Source: Gonapodya prolifera JEL478 (Eukaryota; Monoblepharomycota; Monoblepharidomycetes; Monoblepharidales; Gonapodyaceae). From it: a DNA stretch of 64,000 nucleotides. The notes under the pieces are model-generated. The model worked only from the letters and a program-made list of their open reading frames with translations. It had not been told where the DNA came from and searched no databases. Shown here in pieces: positions 9,595 through 21,096 of this stretch (positions are counted from its first letter, which is position 1; each line of letters starts with the position of its first letter). The DNA is taken from the NCBI GenBank assembly GCA_001574975.1, contig KQ965813.1, positions 167,041 to 231,040 of the forward strand. Reading direction: 5' to 3'. The translations under genes were made by a program, and so were the position numbers.

Positions 9595-12500
9595 TCAGTA
9601 CTCCATCTGGTGGTCATCAAACGCAGTCATGTCCTCCAACATGCCCGACGCCAGAAACCCGTCATCGATCCCCAGACCGCTCACACCGAAACCACTCAAT
9701 CCACCCATCCCGTCCCACAATCCACTGCCACCCACCAAAACAGAAGCGTCCGCGCCGGGCTTCATGCCTGCGAACCCAGCATGATCACGAGGACCGGGCT
9801 TTATGTCTGTTTCCATTGACTGTCCACTTTGACCCTGTCCCAGCTTCGCTTGACCATGCCCATTCACTGGACCACCAGCACTCTGCCATCTCATCTCATC
9901 CTTCCTCGGAGAGGCACTCAACCTCCCGACGCCCGAATCAGCAGGAGACTCATCCACAGCTGCCACTGCCGCCGGGCTCGGCACCTCACTGGTGGTAGCC
10001 GAAGGTGGAGATTCCATCAACCCGGCCAGGTCAATCAATTGCTGTCCGACCACCGGTCGAGGTGCCGCGATGACCGTTGGGGGGTTCATTCCTCCAATCC
10101 CGTCTGGTGATCCTGTAAACACAACGTTTCCTCCCCCATAAGCAGCCGCGGCGATGACCTCGGCGTTGCGCTGCTGGACCTCGAGTTGCATCTTGTGCAA
10201 GTCGATGAGTTGCTGAAGTTGGTTGAAAAGCATCCCAGGAGTGATTCCTTGGTCGCCTGCCTGGGGTTGAGACGGTGGTGTTTGCCGGGCTCCAGCAGGA
10301 GCTGCGGGGATGCCTCCCTCCTGCGTTCCAGCCACCCCGTCCATAGCGATACCCGAAACTCCAACACCACTCCTCGTTGCCTTATCCTGTTCCGCAAGAA
10401 CCATAATCTGCCTCAACGTCCCAAACAGGTCCTCCGCCGTCACACCACCACCATTCTGCGCTGCTTGAGCACCGATCAATGCCATGGTGTCACCGACGAC
10501 ATCGCTCAGAACACCGCCAGGACCGCCACCAGGACCCGCGGGAGTATACATCGGTGTCGGGGCAACCACTGGCGGGGCCGACGGTCGCACTGATGGGACC
10601 CGGTGAATCGGTCGAAGCGGGGCTCCTCCAGGACCGACCCTCGGTTGTTCCGAATACAACAACGCACTCGGCGCCGACTCGGACCTGAACATATCCACAC
10701 AGTCGTCGTCCGGCCAAGGCGTCGTGCCCATTCCGAGGTGAGCGGGGTTCCATCCAGCCACACCTGGTGGAAGAGCGAACGGCGCTGACGAAGGGAACGT
10801 GAAGGAGGACGAAGGGGACGTGCCAAGTGACGCCGGAAGGGCGCCGCTGCCCTCCCTGCGAACCCTCTTGCGACCAGGAGGTCCCCCTGTCGGACCCGAG
10901 TATGGCAGGTGGACGGACCCGCCACGAATAGGGGCTCGTGGGGGTGCAGGGCGAGGCGAGCGGGTGCGCACAGGGCCCATGCCGGCCGCGGACTTTGTTC
11001 GAACAATGTTTGCTCCGGCAGGCGGCGAGGATGGCGAGGCGGGAGGCGACCCGACGATGAGGCCGAGTGGGAGGCCGTTCCCCGCTCGGGCTTCGAGGAG
11101 TGCTTGGGCGGGGCTGGATGCCGCGACAAAAACGGTGTGTGGTGCGGACTGCGGTTGCGTTTGCGTCGAGTTTGGAGGAGTGGAGGAGGAAGAAGTGCGA
11201 TTGACGGGTTGGGGAACGGAAGGGTGGGGAAGCGGGTAGTGGGCGGCAAGGGATGACGTGGGTGTTGAGGATGACGACGCAACCGAGGAGGAGGATCGGC
11301 CTATCGATATAGGTGCTGTCCCCTGCGACGATATTCGATGAATGTTGGTACTCCCTACCGAAGACGATGACGGCGTGGACGAAAGCGCCACCAGGCCTCC
11401 TGACGCCGACGACGCCGTCGCGGTGACGAGGACGGGGTTTGCGGATGGGGAAGTCGGCTTGTGGGCCTTTAAGGGAAGGGATACCGTCGCGAGGGTCTGT
11501 TCGGCCGCGGCGGTGGTGCCAGGCGGGACGGGGAGCGCGGTCGGGAGCGGCGCGGGCATGATGGAGAATCCGGTGTGCGTTCCATAGAACTGCGGCGTCA
11601 CCACAATCCCGCCCGCGTGCATCGGCGGGCCCTGAATCATCCCGCCGGGGTACATGGGGAAGCTGGTGCCCAGCGTGGGTCCACCTGGGTAGGAAGCCAT
11701 GAACTGGCCCTGCCCGTTCGGCATCGATCCCGTCGGCATCCCGGCAGGCAACGACCCCCCCTGTGCGCCCTGCACCTGCCCCGGCGGACCTTGCCCTTGC
11801 CCTTCAGCTGCGACGGCCACGGGCCCCTTGCGGTTCCGCTTCTTAATAACCTCTGTCCGCATCGACGCGGGCCTCATCGTACCGTGCAGCTTGTAGAACA
11901 GCCCACATGCGTTACACAGACGACCCGAGTCCGTGCGTCGCCACAGCGGGGTGCGGGTCGTGTGGCAGTTGGAGCATTCGGGGGTCTCGGAGGGCGGGGT
12001 GCCTGGTGGGGTTGGTGATGGGTGCGAGTAAGTGGAAGTTGTGGACCCCGGGGCGGCGAGGGAGGGCGGGGGAGGCGAGGATGCGGATGCGGAGATGGAG
12101 ATGGTGGACGCCTCGAGCGTGGAATGGGACACCGTATCGTCCGAGTCGGATCGCGGGGTTGCCGAGTTGTTCGACGACGCGGCCGGGGATGAAGTTGTCG
12201 ACGCGGGGGATTGGGCTGTCGCTTGGGCGAGTGCGGATGCAAACGAGGCCGATATGACGTTGCCCCGCGAGACCAAGGCGGCGTTGGGCGGGGTATTGTT
12301 GTGCAGGCGGAGTTGGGACAGGAGGTGCGAGGCCGAGTCGGGAGAGTACAGGGTTGTTCGGTCGGTGGTTAGAGTGGAGTGGATTGTTGCGGAGTCGCCG
12401 GGTTCGAGTTTGATTGTGGGGTCGGCGGCGGCGGGAAGGGAAGAAGGGTCGGGGGAGGGTGAGGCGAGGGATGTGAATTGGGCGAGCCAGTCGACTTGCG

Positions 12501-13396
12501 TAGATGGGTCGGTGGGGTGGGTGGAGTCGACGTGCTGGGTTGAGTCGTGGGGCGGGGTGGGGGAGAGGTGGTTGGTGAGGGTGACGTGGTGGAAGGGTCA
12601 AAAAAGGGGCGCTCACCATCCACTCGGGCTCTTCTCCATTGACCTGCTCCTCCTTAATCAAGTCACTCTCCTCCATCACGTCGCCCCCTGTATCGGCTCG
12701 TCGTTCTGCGTCGGCTTGATCACCAAGTCCCTCTGCTTCTGCCGTCTTGACCCTGTTCTTGGCACCCAGCATCCGCCACGCCAGGTTTTCCAGTCTCTGC
12801 GCATTGGGAATTGCATCTCGTGCCCGGGACGCCATCCGCCACAGAGCCAGCGGGTCTGCTTTATCCTCCGACGAGACACCGTCGACGGCACCTGCACTTG
12901 TGCCCAAGGGGGGCACCAAACTGTCAAGAGCGTTCACAGGCGGTGTCGGTAAAGGAATGGGTCGAGGAGGAGCAGGCCACTGTCCCGACTGGCCGAGTCC
13001 TGCCATGAGTCCACTCAACATGCCTGTTCCCACTACCCGACCTTCCACCCCTTTTACCGAGTGTCCCTCGGCAGAGGCAGACGCAGCGACACCCATCACG
13101 TTGTCTTCGGGAGACGGGTACCCGTGGATTCGCTCTGCCTTCGTCACTCCACCCTGACCCACTTGGCCTCCGGTTTGGCCCTGGGCTCGAACGTCCCCAC
13201 TACCACTTTCCCCACCGAACCCACCACCCGTTCCAGCCAGGCCCATCCCACGCAGCATCCTGACGCCTATCCCGCTGTAAGTCGGGGGCTGCATACGTGC
13301 GGCCAGGAGCTGCATCCGCCCACCTCGTGACAGGTCGGTGCCCATGCCTGCACCTCCCGCAGCTGTAGCTCCTCCGGCACCTTGCATCGATGCCAT
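9595..13396 (-). CDS. GATA zinc-finger transcription factor, AreA/Gat1-like nitrogen regulator
   Basis: Two exons, 12617-13396 and 9595-12534, with an 82-nt intron in phase give 1,239 aa. GATA factors of the AreA/Gat1 group activate nitrogen-scavenging genes in the nucleus. Evidence: the fungal GATA N-terminal domain (DUF1752) near residues 181-216, with [10 protein letters not shown] and [10 protein letters not shown]; one GATA finger near residues 447-470, [22 protein letters not shown], followed by the basic tail IKKRNRKG. Between the two Cys pairs there are 16 residues rather than the usual 17 or 18. Most of the rest is low-complexity Ser, Pro, Gly and Ala, typical of activation regions. 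The start at 13396 is the first ATG of the frame; an in-frame ATG nine bases later is equally possible. Long antisense open frames across this gene are compositional shadows. Confidence 0.9.
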
Positions 13397-15859
13397 CAGC
13401 GGTCCTTGTGCTTTCCTGGCCTACGTCGTTGACGGTCCCGCGGTCTCGAATCGCCCGTCCAAGATCCCTCGAAACAAGCCTTTTGGTGGCAACCAATCAG
13501 TCTCTTTTTCCTTGCCCGGAATCCAGCCCACAAATCGGCTTTTCGGTCTAAGTCCTTCTCGGTGGTGTCGTTCTATCTCCCGCCTTCCTCTGTCCCGTAA
13601 TAGGACCCTCTTTGCGCTCGGTAACTTCCACTCTCCTCGGGTGCCTCTCTGGCCGCGTGACAGAAGTTCACCCGGTATTGGCTCCACCCTAATTGCTAAA
13701 ATCCGAAAGTACAACAAATTAGCTACACTTCCTCTATCAATTTCCTTGTCAAAAGCTCACGAATTTGCTCTGCCCTTGCCCCGGCGCTGGTACCGCAGTT
13801 ACCAATCCCTTGGCCCACCGCTCCTCACCACAACCGCCGAGCAAACAAAGAATCCGTCGGTATCAACCACGCATCTCTCACTCTCCCATTTCACTCAAAT
13901 ACACCGACCGCCGCACAAAACTTTCCGCGCATTCGGTCCCCGCGGGAATCGGTATCCCAGCAACAGACAAGCGGAAAGTCCAGGCCCCGCCATTGATCAC
14001 CGCAACGGATTGGCGCATGAAGCCCATGACGTGCCATTCTAAAGCGGGTGTCATTCTTTGGCCGCTTCGTTGGCGGCCGGCGGGCGGGGATTTTCCTTTC
14101 TTTTTACCTGATTAGAAATTCAACCCCAATTTTCCCTCAAACGGTTCGACCAAACTTGCGGAAGTTGTCGGAGCACGTGTTCTGAAATGAGTCCTGAGAC
14201 TTGCAACTCAGGTGGAGCATCTGCGAGAACGGTTCAAGCAACAAAACCTCTGGAAAATTCTTGCTCCGTTGCATTGCCACGTTTCCACGCACAAATCACA
14301 CGCACAATGGTTGCAGCAAATGCGATACTGGCAATAAAAAGCTTTCCCTGTGGTGTTCAACGAACTCCACCGACTTCTTGGCCACCCTCACGCCCCTCTT
14401 GAGACGCAAACGCTCTCGTTACGTCACGGCCGCCGCCCAATCATCAAGCCAAATCGGGACATATTCTTGCCCGAGCCTTCCCGCCATTGAAACCGTCGTT
14501 GCACCAACGAATATTCGCGTCTCCCAGAAAACAATCCTTCCATTTTGGGAGACGCTCTCACCCTTCCATGTGACGGCGGTCCTTAAATTTGTTGTCCGAC
14601 TGCCCTGCCGGCGCCCCTGACCCCTCCGGCATTGTTACGTACCCGACGACTTGCTTGGCGTTCCTTCTCACCGTCCCCTTCACCGCGTCGCCTCCGCCGC
14701 CGGAGTAGCAAAGCAGCCCGCTTCTGTCACCTACTCCCCTTCAACCCACGAAAGCCTTGGCGTTCTTGCTCGCCTTCCGTGGCAGCCTTTTACGCACGCA
14801 CGCAAAGCACCAGCTCGATCCATGTTTTCGCCATGGGTTGTCACAGCAGCCCATGCCACGATAAAACCAAACCTTTCCGAAAAAAAAAGAAAAAAGAGAC
14901 TTGTCGGTAAACAGCTCCAAGAATGTACTTTTCAATACAAGAAATGCCATCCCGGCTCATCTCTGTGTGGTCTGGTGTTGTGGTCAGAAGATATAGTTTT
15001 CGTGCAGATCTTTTGGTTCAGGTCGACTTTGCCTTCCCCACTCACAAACGGGACCAGAATCGAAGTGAAATCACTTTCTCCACCTTTTCCAGTGTATATT
15101 TTACCCAACTGGACCTCGTTTCTCATGGATTCCTCTTCTTGTGGCGCCCTACCGAGCTGTCACCTTCCACGAGGTTCGATTGCCGTTTGCGCCTCAGCTT
15201 TCGCTTCTGTCGGACCTAAACGCGGATCATTTTGCTGTGAATGCCCCAAGATGCTTCTGAAACGTGGTGATTGTGAATACTCTTGTCGCGGTCTCGGTGA
15301 AGAAGTCTCCATGTTGCATCACATTCTTTCGAACCACAGACACTCGTCCTAAGCTCCCCTTTGGCTTCTTGGATTTTCGGAGTGCTAAGAACATTGGCTA
15401 TGTGGTCGGACGTTTGAATCACGAAAGCTGGGGAGCCATCGTGGTGACAGATGAAATCGAAGACCACAATCACACTCTCATGCCCTCAAATGAAGACAGC
15501 ATAAAGTATTTTTATCTAAGTAATGTTACTACACTTCTCTGTTTTGGCACCGGCGCCAGAACGCTCGTCTTGCAGACACTGGATATGTGGTTCGACGATC
15601 ATCTCAACCCTCTTCGGGACCCGATACCTTCTTCTTGCTCATCTCCCTTTTCTCTTGAGCCTCCACTCGTTTTAAAAGAAGCTCTGCTGTCCAATATCTC
15701 ATCTGAATGTATCTGCCTCCATTTCAGGTTCAATTGTGTTCTGACGCTCGGCAGCCAGCCCATTCTAAATGAAAGTTTTCGCCAGCCATCCTGTTGCAGC
15801 TAGCTCCGCCTTTGTGCCACAAACACCTTGGGTGTGCTTTCCCTCTTCTGCACCAGGAA
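13397..15859. other. Intergenic, no gene supported
   Basis: About 2.5 kb upstream of the GATA factor. A 235-codon plus-strand frame begins inside the GATA first exon and runs to 14042, and a 179-codon frame covers 15264-15803. Neither has a recognisable domain, convincing splice context or normal amino-acid composition. A purine-rich A tract lies at 14880-14898. The part next to 13396 is the expected GATA promoter and leader. Confidence 0.4.
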
Positions 15860-18800
15860 AGTCAGGCCACTGCAACTTCTCCCGCTTTCTCCTCTGAAAT
15901 CCCAACACACTCTGGGTGAAACCACCTCAAGCCAATGTCACATGATACCACAGTTACAGTCTTGTTGGAGTCCAATCTGTCACAGCAGCATTGTACCTCC
16001 TTGTTGTTGGCCTGCCAGATTTTGTCCAACAACTTTGGAAAATGCTGCTTCTGCTTGGCGGCCTTTGCTGCCCTTTCACTCTTCTCACGCTGCCAGCTCT
16101 GCTGTCTGCTTTTTTGCAAGCTCAATAAGCTGAGTGCCATCCATTGCAATTGCAACCTCAAGACTCCTTCCTGCCTGTTCCTTCACATGCTTTGATGCTG
16201 CAGCCCATGCTTCTGCATCTATTGGCTGAGCATCAAATCCTGGTGTGCAGCCAGCTTGTTGCACAAGATGGGAAAACACAAAGTCTGGTGATGTGCATGA
16301 AACACTTAACCTGCATAAGTGTTTCACAAGAGAAAACACCTGCTCATCATACATCATTTTGGTTGCAAAAAACAAAATGCAAGGAAAAAGTTTGTGATTG
16401 CAGGGAAATCCAATGAGTAAATGCAAGGTGCATTGAAGTTTTCTGGAAACATTGAGACTTTCATCAACTTTTCCAGTTCTTGCGCAATCTTTCATCACTG
16501 AAGAACCATAAGCTGAAAAGTCCATAATCTTCCAGCTCCAGTTGTGAGCCAATCTTCTGGCAGGTGGTATCATCTTGATTTTCACATTGACAGAATTCAT
16601 AGCCAGGTTTGCAGAACTGTTGTTTACCAAGTATTTGACTACATTGGTGAGCATCAAGTGTAAGTGCTTCAAGTCCAGAACCAGGGACAAATTAACAAAC
16701 AAACCCAAGGGCACTGCATGCATAAAACTGCCAAAGATGACTCTCATCCATGCACAAGATTCTGCTCTGCAGGCCAGCTTTCCATGCTGTGATGTCCTCC
16801 TTGCATTTTTTTGGTGTTGTCACCAAAGGCAGCTTTGGCCTTGATGATATCCTCACAACATACGTCCTCAAAGTTTTCAACACAATTCTGGAGTGCTGAA
16901 TGGATGGCCTCAAGCTTTGTAAGTGTTTCCACTATGCCAAAGCTTTTATTCTTTAGCAGAGAGACGTAATTGGAATCTTCTTCCAGATGGTCTGCTACCA
17001 AAAAGTGCATCTGCATAAGGATCTTGGGGTTTTTGAGCTCAAAATAAACCTTGCCAGCCATTCATTGCTAAGAGTGCAGGGTAAGTGTTGGATTGCCAAG
17101 TGCCTTTCCCAAGGGCTGCACATATCACTTCCAAAGCTTGCAATATATGTCAGTAAGACCTCACAAGAAGTGCTGTAACATAACAACAAATGAATAACCA
17201 GTTACTTGGATCCTTAGGAGGCTTTGGCAACAACTGGAGTCCTTCAACACTGTCAGAGGAGTAACTAATACAGTTTAGTTCTAAGTTTGCAAGTCCTGGA
17301 ATTTCTTGCACCAACCCTTCTTGAAGGTACACCAAGTCTTTTTGCTGCAAGGAATTTGCAACATTTCAAAGTTTTGCAAACTTTTACAAAAGGCAGCCAA
17401 AGCACTTAATGGTAATTAGGAACAACAAAATAATTTTCCTGGCAATGGCCAAAGTGCTATCCATGCCAAGGAAAAGGTGAGATCAGACATCAAACACCCC
17501 CCCATTTCAATTTGATGTCCCACCTGTTGTCAGAAAGATCCTCCTCATCTGGATCTGCAGATTCCTTCTTAGCAGAACTCTCTCCTGTTTGAATATTCTG
17601 CTGCAACAGATTTTGAGCTTTCCAGACATTCTTTGACAACTAAGTTCTTTAGTTGCCATTTTTGTGTGTTGCATTCACTGTGTAATGAATCATCAAACTT
17701 GTACAGTCCATGTGGAATCCACAGATATTGCCAGTTCTCACAGAGAACTCCTGCAAAACTCTTGCAAATCCAAAGAGGATAATGGTTTGGCAAGGCAAGC
17801 ATTTTTCCCATTGCAATTAGCTCCAATATAACCTTCTGCTTAGACTCTGAGCTCAGAGCTGTAGCATTCTTGCATGCACTTGCATCATCAGCAATATGCC
17901 ACAGGTGGAGGGCTGCTTTGAAGCCAAACGCCCCTGTGAGATAATCCAATGAAGAAAGCTGCCCTACTGGAGTACCCGACTCCTGGTAGTCTGTCCCACA
18001 CCATACCCAACTTGGCTCCAAAGAACCAAGTGGTAAGAAAAGTGAAAATGCAGTAATCATTTTAGAACCAGATGGTTTGCTTCAACCATCATATTCCACT
18101 GCATAAAGAATAAAATATTGGCCATAGACTGCTTCTGGTACTGAGCATAAATTTTCCCATGCCTAGATAGAGATGATGCAGATGGAAATGGTATCACATT
18201 CTTGACATCAATGCCCAACATGTCAAACATAGTTCCAAAAATAGCATAGATAATTTCCCAGAGCTGCCAAATGTGAAGACCAAACTTTGAAACAATCTCT
18301 TGAATAGATTGGATGAATTTGTAGTGATACTTGTTGCTTATGTGGTTGAAGATGGGTTGTGTGCAGATGTTGCAGAACTAAAATGTACCACCCCATATCC
18401 AAATATGTCAACAGGTGACTTCAAAGGCTGGAAAGCCTTCAAACCTCACGTCCAAGCCTTGAAATGCACTTCAAAGACTGACGCTTGCATCATTGAATCA
18501 GTATCCAAGTCCATATGCCAGTACTTGGTGGTAATTTCCTCAATTCCATGATCACGCTGACTTTTTAGTTCTTGTATCCACGCCTGGGCAGCAGAAAGTG
18601 CCTTGTCTGTTTCTGTGTTCTGGTTCCGTTCTTCCACAAGCTCATCCACCTGAGACTCCCATGCCCATTTTTGATATGCCAAGTGCCTTTTCAAGAGTCT
18701 TATGTCCACCTGAAACTCACTAAGTTTCTTGAATAGCTCTTCAAACCTCCCATCCTTGTGCAAGTTAATTTGATGGCAAAGTGCAAAATTTTCAGCAGAG

Positions 18801-18910
18801 AGACGAACAACCTTGTTTTCAAGGACTTCGCATTGCTGGTTGTCAAGGCGAGTGGCTTGGGATTTTGCCAGGCAGGTTCGAGCCAGCACCAGGATCGTAA
18901 ACGAGGATTT
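15860..18910 (-). mobile_element. CpG-depleted insertion with decayed, unclassified minus-strand reading frames
   Basis: This block differs sharply from its surroundings: AT-richer, rich in TG/CA, and almost free of CG (about six CpGs in 16141-18480 by hand count). The minus strand holds long, mostly open frames that do not join cleanly: a coiled-coil segment (18446-19078); a segment from about 18340 to 17569 with HIWQLWEIIYAIFGTMF, then, after a -1 shift at 18060, WVWCGTDYQESGTP; a segment 16744-17061; a 220-codon segment 16085-16747; and a C-terminal segment 15862-16161 with a PHD-like zinc motif (CCCDRLDSN..SCD..WFHPECVGI). I do not recognise a transposase or reverse transcriptase. Terminal repeats and a target-site duplication were not identified. 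A methylated, decaying mobile element is the inference; an old pseudogene of a host gene is the alternative. Confidence 0.45.
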
Positions 18911-19846
18911 CAAAAGGAGTGAGTCACTTCCATCAACAGCATACTGCTCCAGAGCCCCCTTCTGAACTCGTTTCAGAAACATCAGAAGCAGTTGCAGTCT
19001 TTTTCCAACAGCGAGCGCAGATTGACTGGTTGAATGCAGGGCCAAGTTTCGTGGCCATTGGATACGAAACGTCGTCAACTTTCTTCATCGCACTCTCCAC
19101 TTTGCTCCCATCCCGAATGGATGTATGGTCGGGATGGGAGCAAGTACGGACCTCGACGATTTCGCTAGAGTCACTTCAACGTGATGGTTGTGACAGAAAC
19201 GAGGCCGTAATAGTATGCATGAGAGTGCCTGACTCTTCCGTGACGCTACATCCAATCAAAATCAGTGGTTCGCCATCGCAACTCCCCCGCAATCCGTAAT
19301 CGTGTTTCTGAGGTGTATAGCGCTCGAGATGAGCGTATCGAAGGGGGAATCAAAGCCAATAAGTTAAACGCGCATATATTGAAAGAACTGGGTCGCTACT
19401 TTACAATTCGAGCGACTTCTCCATCTATCGTTTGGGGTATGCCCCACACCCATCCGTGGCGTTCCGTGTGACCACGTCCTCAGAATACTTGCGCCAGAAA
19501 CATCGAAGTGGTTTGGGGGTGTTGGGGGACTTTCCTCAGGGAATGCTTTTCTCGATTTAGAGTTGGTGGTCGAGGAAGGCGCACAAAAGTCTTGGCAAAG
19601 AAGGGCGGTGCACAGTCCCTAAAGAAGAAAGTGCTGAAGCATGAAAATCCTTGGAACGCTGTCAGCGTGTAGTTCAAGGTTCTTCAAGCTCAAACGCCTT
19701 CGCCATCGTGGGGTGTGTTGGGATTATGGAGGAGCAAAATTTTTAGTCCCGAATTTGCCCGAATAACCGCGCTGAGTCCTTAAACCTTCAGGGCATTGAC
19801 ACCGCCTTCCAAACCCCATTATCGAGGTGCTGCGCATCGACGCCTG
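18911..19846. other. Intergenic, with a 15-bp hairpin
   Basis: It lies between the CpG-poor block and the ankyrin gene. Apart from the hairpin at 19102-19143 and the 5' end of the coiled-coil frame on the minus strand, I see no gene. CpG density returns to normal here. Confidence 0.4.
19102..19143. repeat. Perfect inverted repeat (hairpin), 15-bp arms, 12-nt loop
   Basis: TTGCTCCCATCCCGA at 19102-19116 is exactly complementary to 19129-19143. The stem is GC-rich and there are no mismatches. It sits just outside the CpG-poor block and could be an element terminus or a transcription terminator, but no second copy was noticed. Confidence 0.9.
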
Positions 19847-20914
19847 ATGGCGAATGAAGCAAACTCCGAGTCGCACGCGCTCCGGTTCCGTCTCCTCGAC
19901 TTTCCCCCCGAAATCATCGCACGGATCGGAACATTCTCCCCATCCCATCGCTTCGCATTCCCCACTGGCGCACTCAATCGTCACTTGAGCTTCGTATTCT
20001 CCGACCCGAGAGACATTGCGTCTCGTGCCCTCATCCGATACCCCTCACCCGAAATGGCACTTTTGGCGGAATCTGGCAGAGCGGTAGACGTCTCCCTCAT
20101 CAGCATCCTGTGCGAGCGAGGCACTGATGTTAACGCGCAAGTCGAGTTTCGCGGGGAAAAATGCTTCCCACTCCAAGTGGCCGCGGCGTACGGACACTTG
20201 GAGGCTGTGCAGTTCTTGCTCGACGCAGGAGCGACAATCGTGATCAGCCCTTTTCGAAATGCCCTCTTGGAGGCGTCCATACATGGATATAGTGACATTC
20301 TAAAACTCCTTTTGGACCGGGGAGTGGACTTGGCCAGGTTCAACACCGGAAACATTTGCCTGCGGGCCGCTGTTTCTAAGGGCCAGAAAGACACGGTCCG
20401 TTTATTGCTCGACCAAGAATTTGATCGACTACGGGAATTTGCTTTGGCGATGCATTTTGCTTTTAAAGGGGGTTACCTTGACATCGTTGATATCTTGTTG
20501 TCATATGGCGCTGAACTGAACTCTGGTGCACCTGGCCGGCACGGGGAAGAATGTGCGCGGTATTTGGTCACAGCTGCGCATGAGGGCCACTTAGATGCCG
20601 TGAAGTTTCTCCTGAACCGTGGAGTCAAGGTCAACTCCCTCTCTGGCGGGCCTCTCATCGCAGCAGCCACGGGCGGGAGGTCAGATGTAGTGAGCTTCCT
20701 TCTGGATTGTGGTGCTAAAATTCAGGAAGAAGCGCTCTACAAGGGGGCTTGCAGTGGCAACAAGGACGTTGTGCAAATCTTGCTCACGCGGGGAGCAAAG
20801 ACGGACCATGTGGTCAGCAGATTGATACAGGACAGCAAAATTGATGAAGACAGTCGTGTAGGTTTAGCTCTTCTGACTCAATGTATGGAAACCGAAGGGA
20901 GCACGGCAAGGTGA
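19847..20914 (+). CDS. Ankyrin-repeat protein with F-box-like N-terminus
   Basis: Single exon, 355 aa, ATG at 19847; the frame stays open 17 codons upstream but only from a TTG. The N-terminus (LLDFPPEIIARIGTF, then ALNRHLSFVFSDPRDIA) resembles an F-box, a Skp1-binding motif of ubiquitin ligases, and may make this a substrate adaptor. From about residue 80 there are roughly eight ankyrin repeats, recognisable from units such as PLQVAAAYGHLEAVQFLLDAGA, GYSDILKLLLDRGVD, GYLDIVDILLSYGAEL and GHLDAVKFLLNRGVKV. Ankyrin repeats bind other proteins; the partner is unknown. A decayed paralogue lies at 23690-24745 and matches it over its whole length. The 3' flank is also shared between the copies. 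The gene precedes the SOUL gene by 182 nt. Confidence 0.85.
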   Translation: MANEANSESHALRFRLLDFPPEIIARIGTFSPSHRFAFPTGALNRHLSFVFSDPRDIASRALIRYPSPEMALLAESGRAVDVSLISILCERGTDVNAQVEFRGEKCFPLQVAAAYGHLEAVQFLLDAGATIVISPFRNALLEASIHGYSDILKLLLDRGVDLARFNTGNICLRAAVSKGQKDTVRLLLDQEFDRLREFALAMHFAFKGGYLDIVDILLSYGAELNSGAPGRHGEECARYLVTAAHEGHLDAVKFLLNRGVKVNSLSGGPLIAAATGGRSDVVSFLLDCGAKIQEEALYKGACSGNKDVVQILLTRGAKTDHVVSRLIQDSKIDEDSRVGLALLTQCMETEGSTAR

Positions 20915-21096
20915 AACGAGGAAACGCATACGAATAGGAGTTTTTGGATATTGTACAACCATTAAGTACATTCGTTTTTTCTCGTGACAATTAAATTATT
21001 CGTTATTCACTCGTGCGACAACGCATCTCGGTCGGAGTGCTTCAACCCCATTACGCGCAACTTAACCCACCAACCCCGTTTCCCTTCCCCGCTCGC

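Noticed and set aside
9553-12952. Plus-strand open frames opposite the GATA factor, up to 306 codons
   Set aside because: They are shadows of the GC-rich, low-complexity GATA coding sequence; no domain or splice structure of their own.
13338-14042. 234-codon plus-strand frame
   Set aside because: It begins antisense inside GATA exon 1 and runs into its promoter; composition is not protein-like.
15264-15803. 179-codon plus-strand frame next to the CpG-poor block
   Set aside because: No recognisable motif, no conserved-looking composition, no upstream context. Kept only as a possible open frame.
19102-19150. Helitron 3' end suggested by the hairpin
   Set aside because: No CTRR end follows the hairpin, and no Rep/helicase motif is seen in the adjacent frames.
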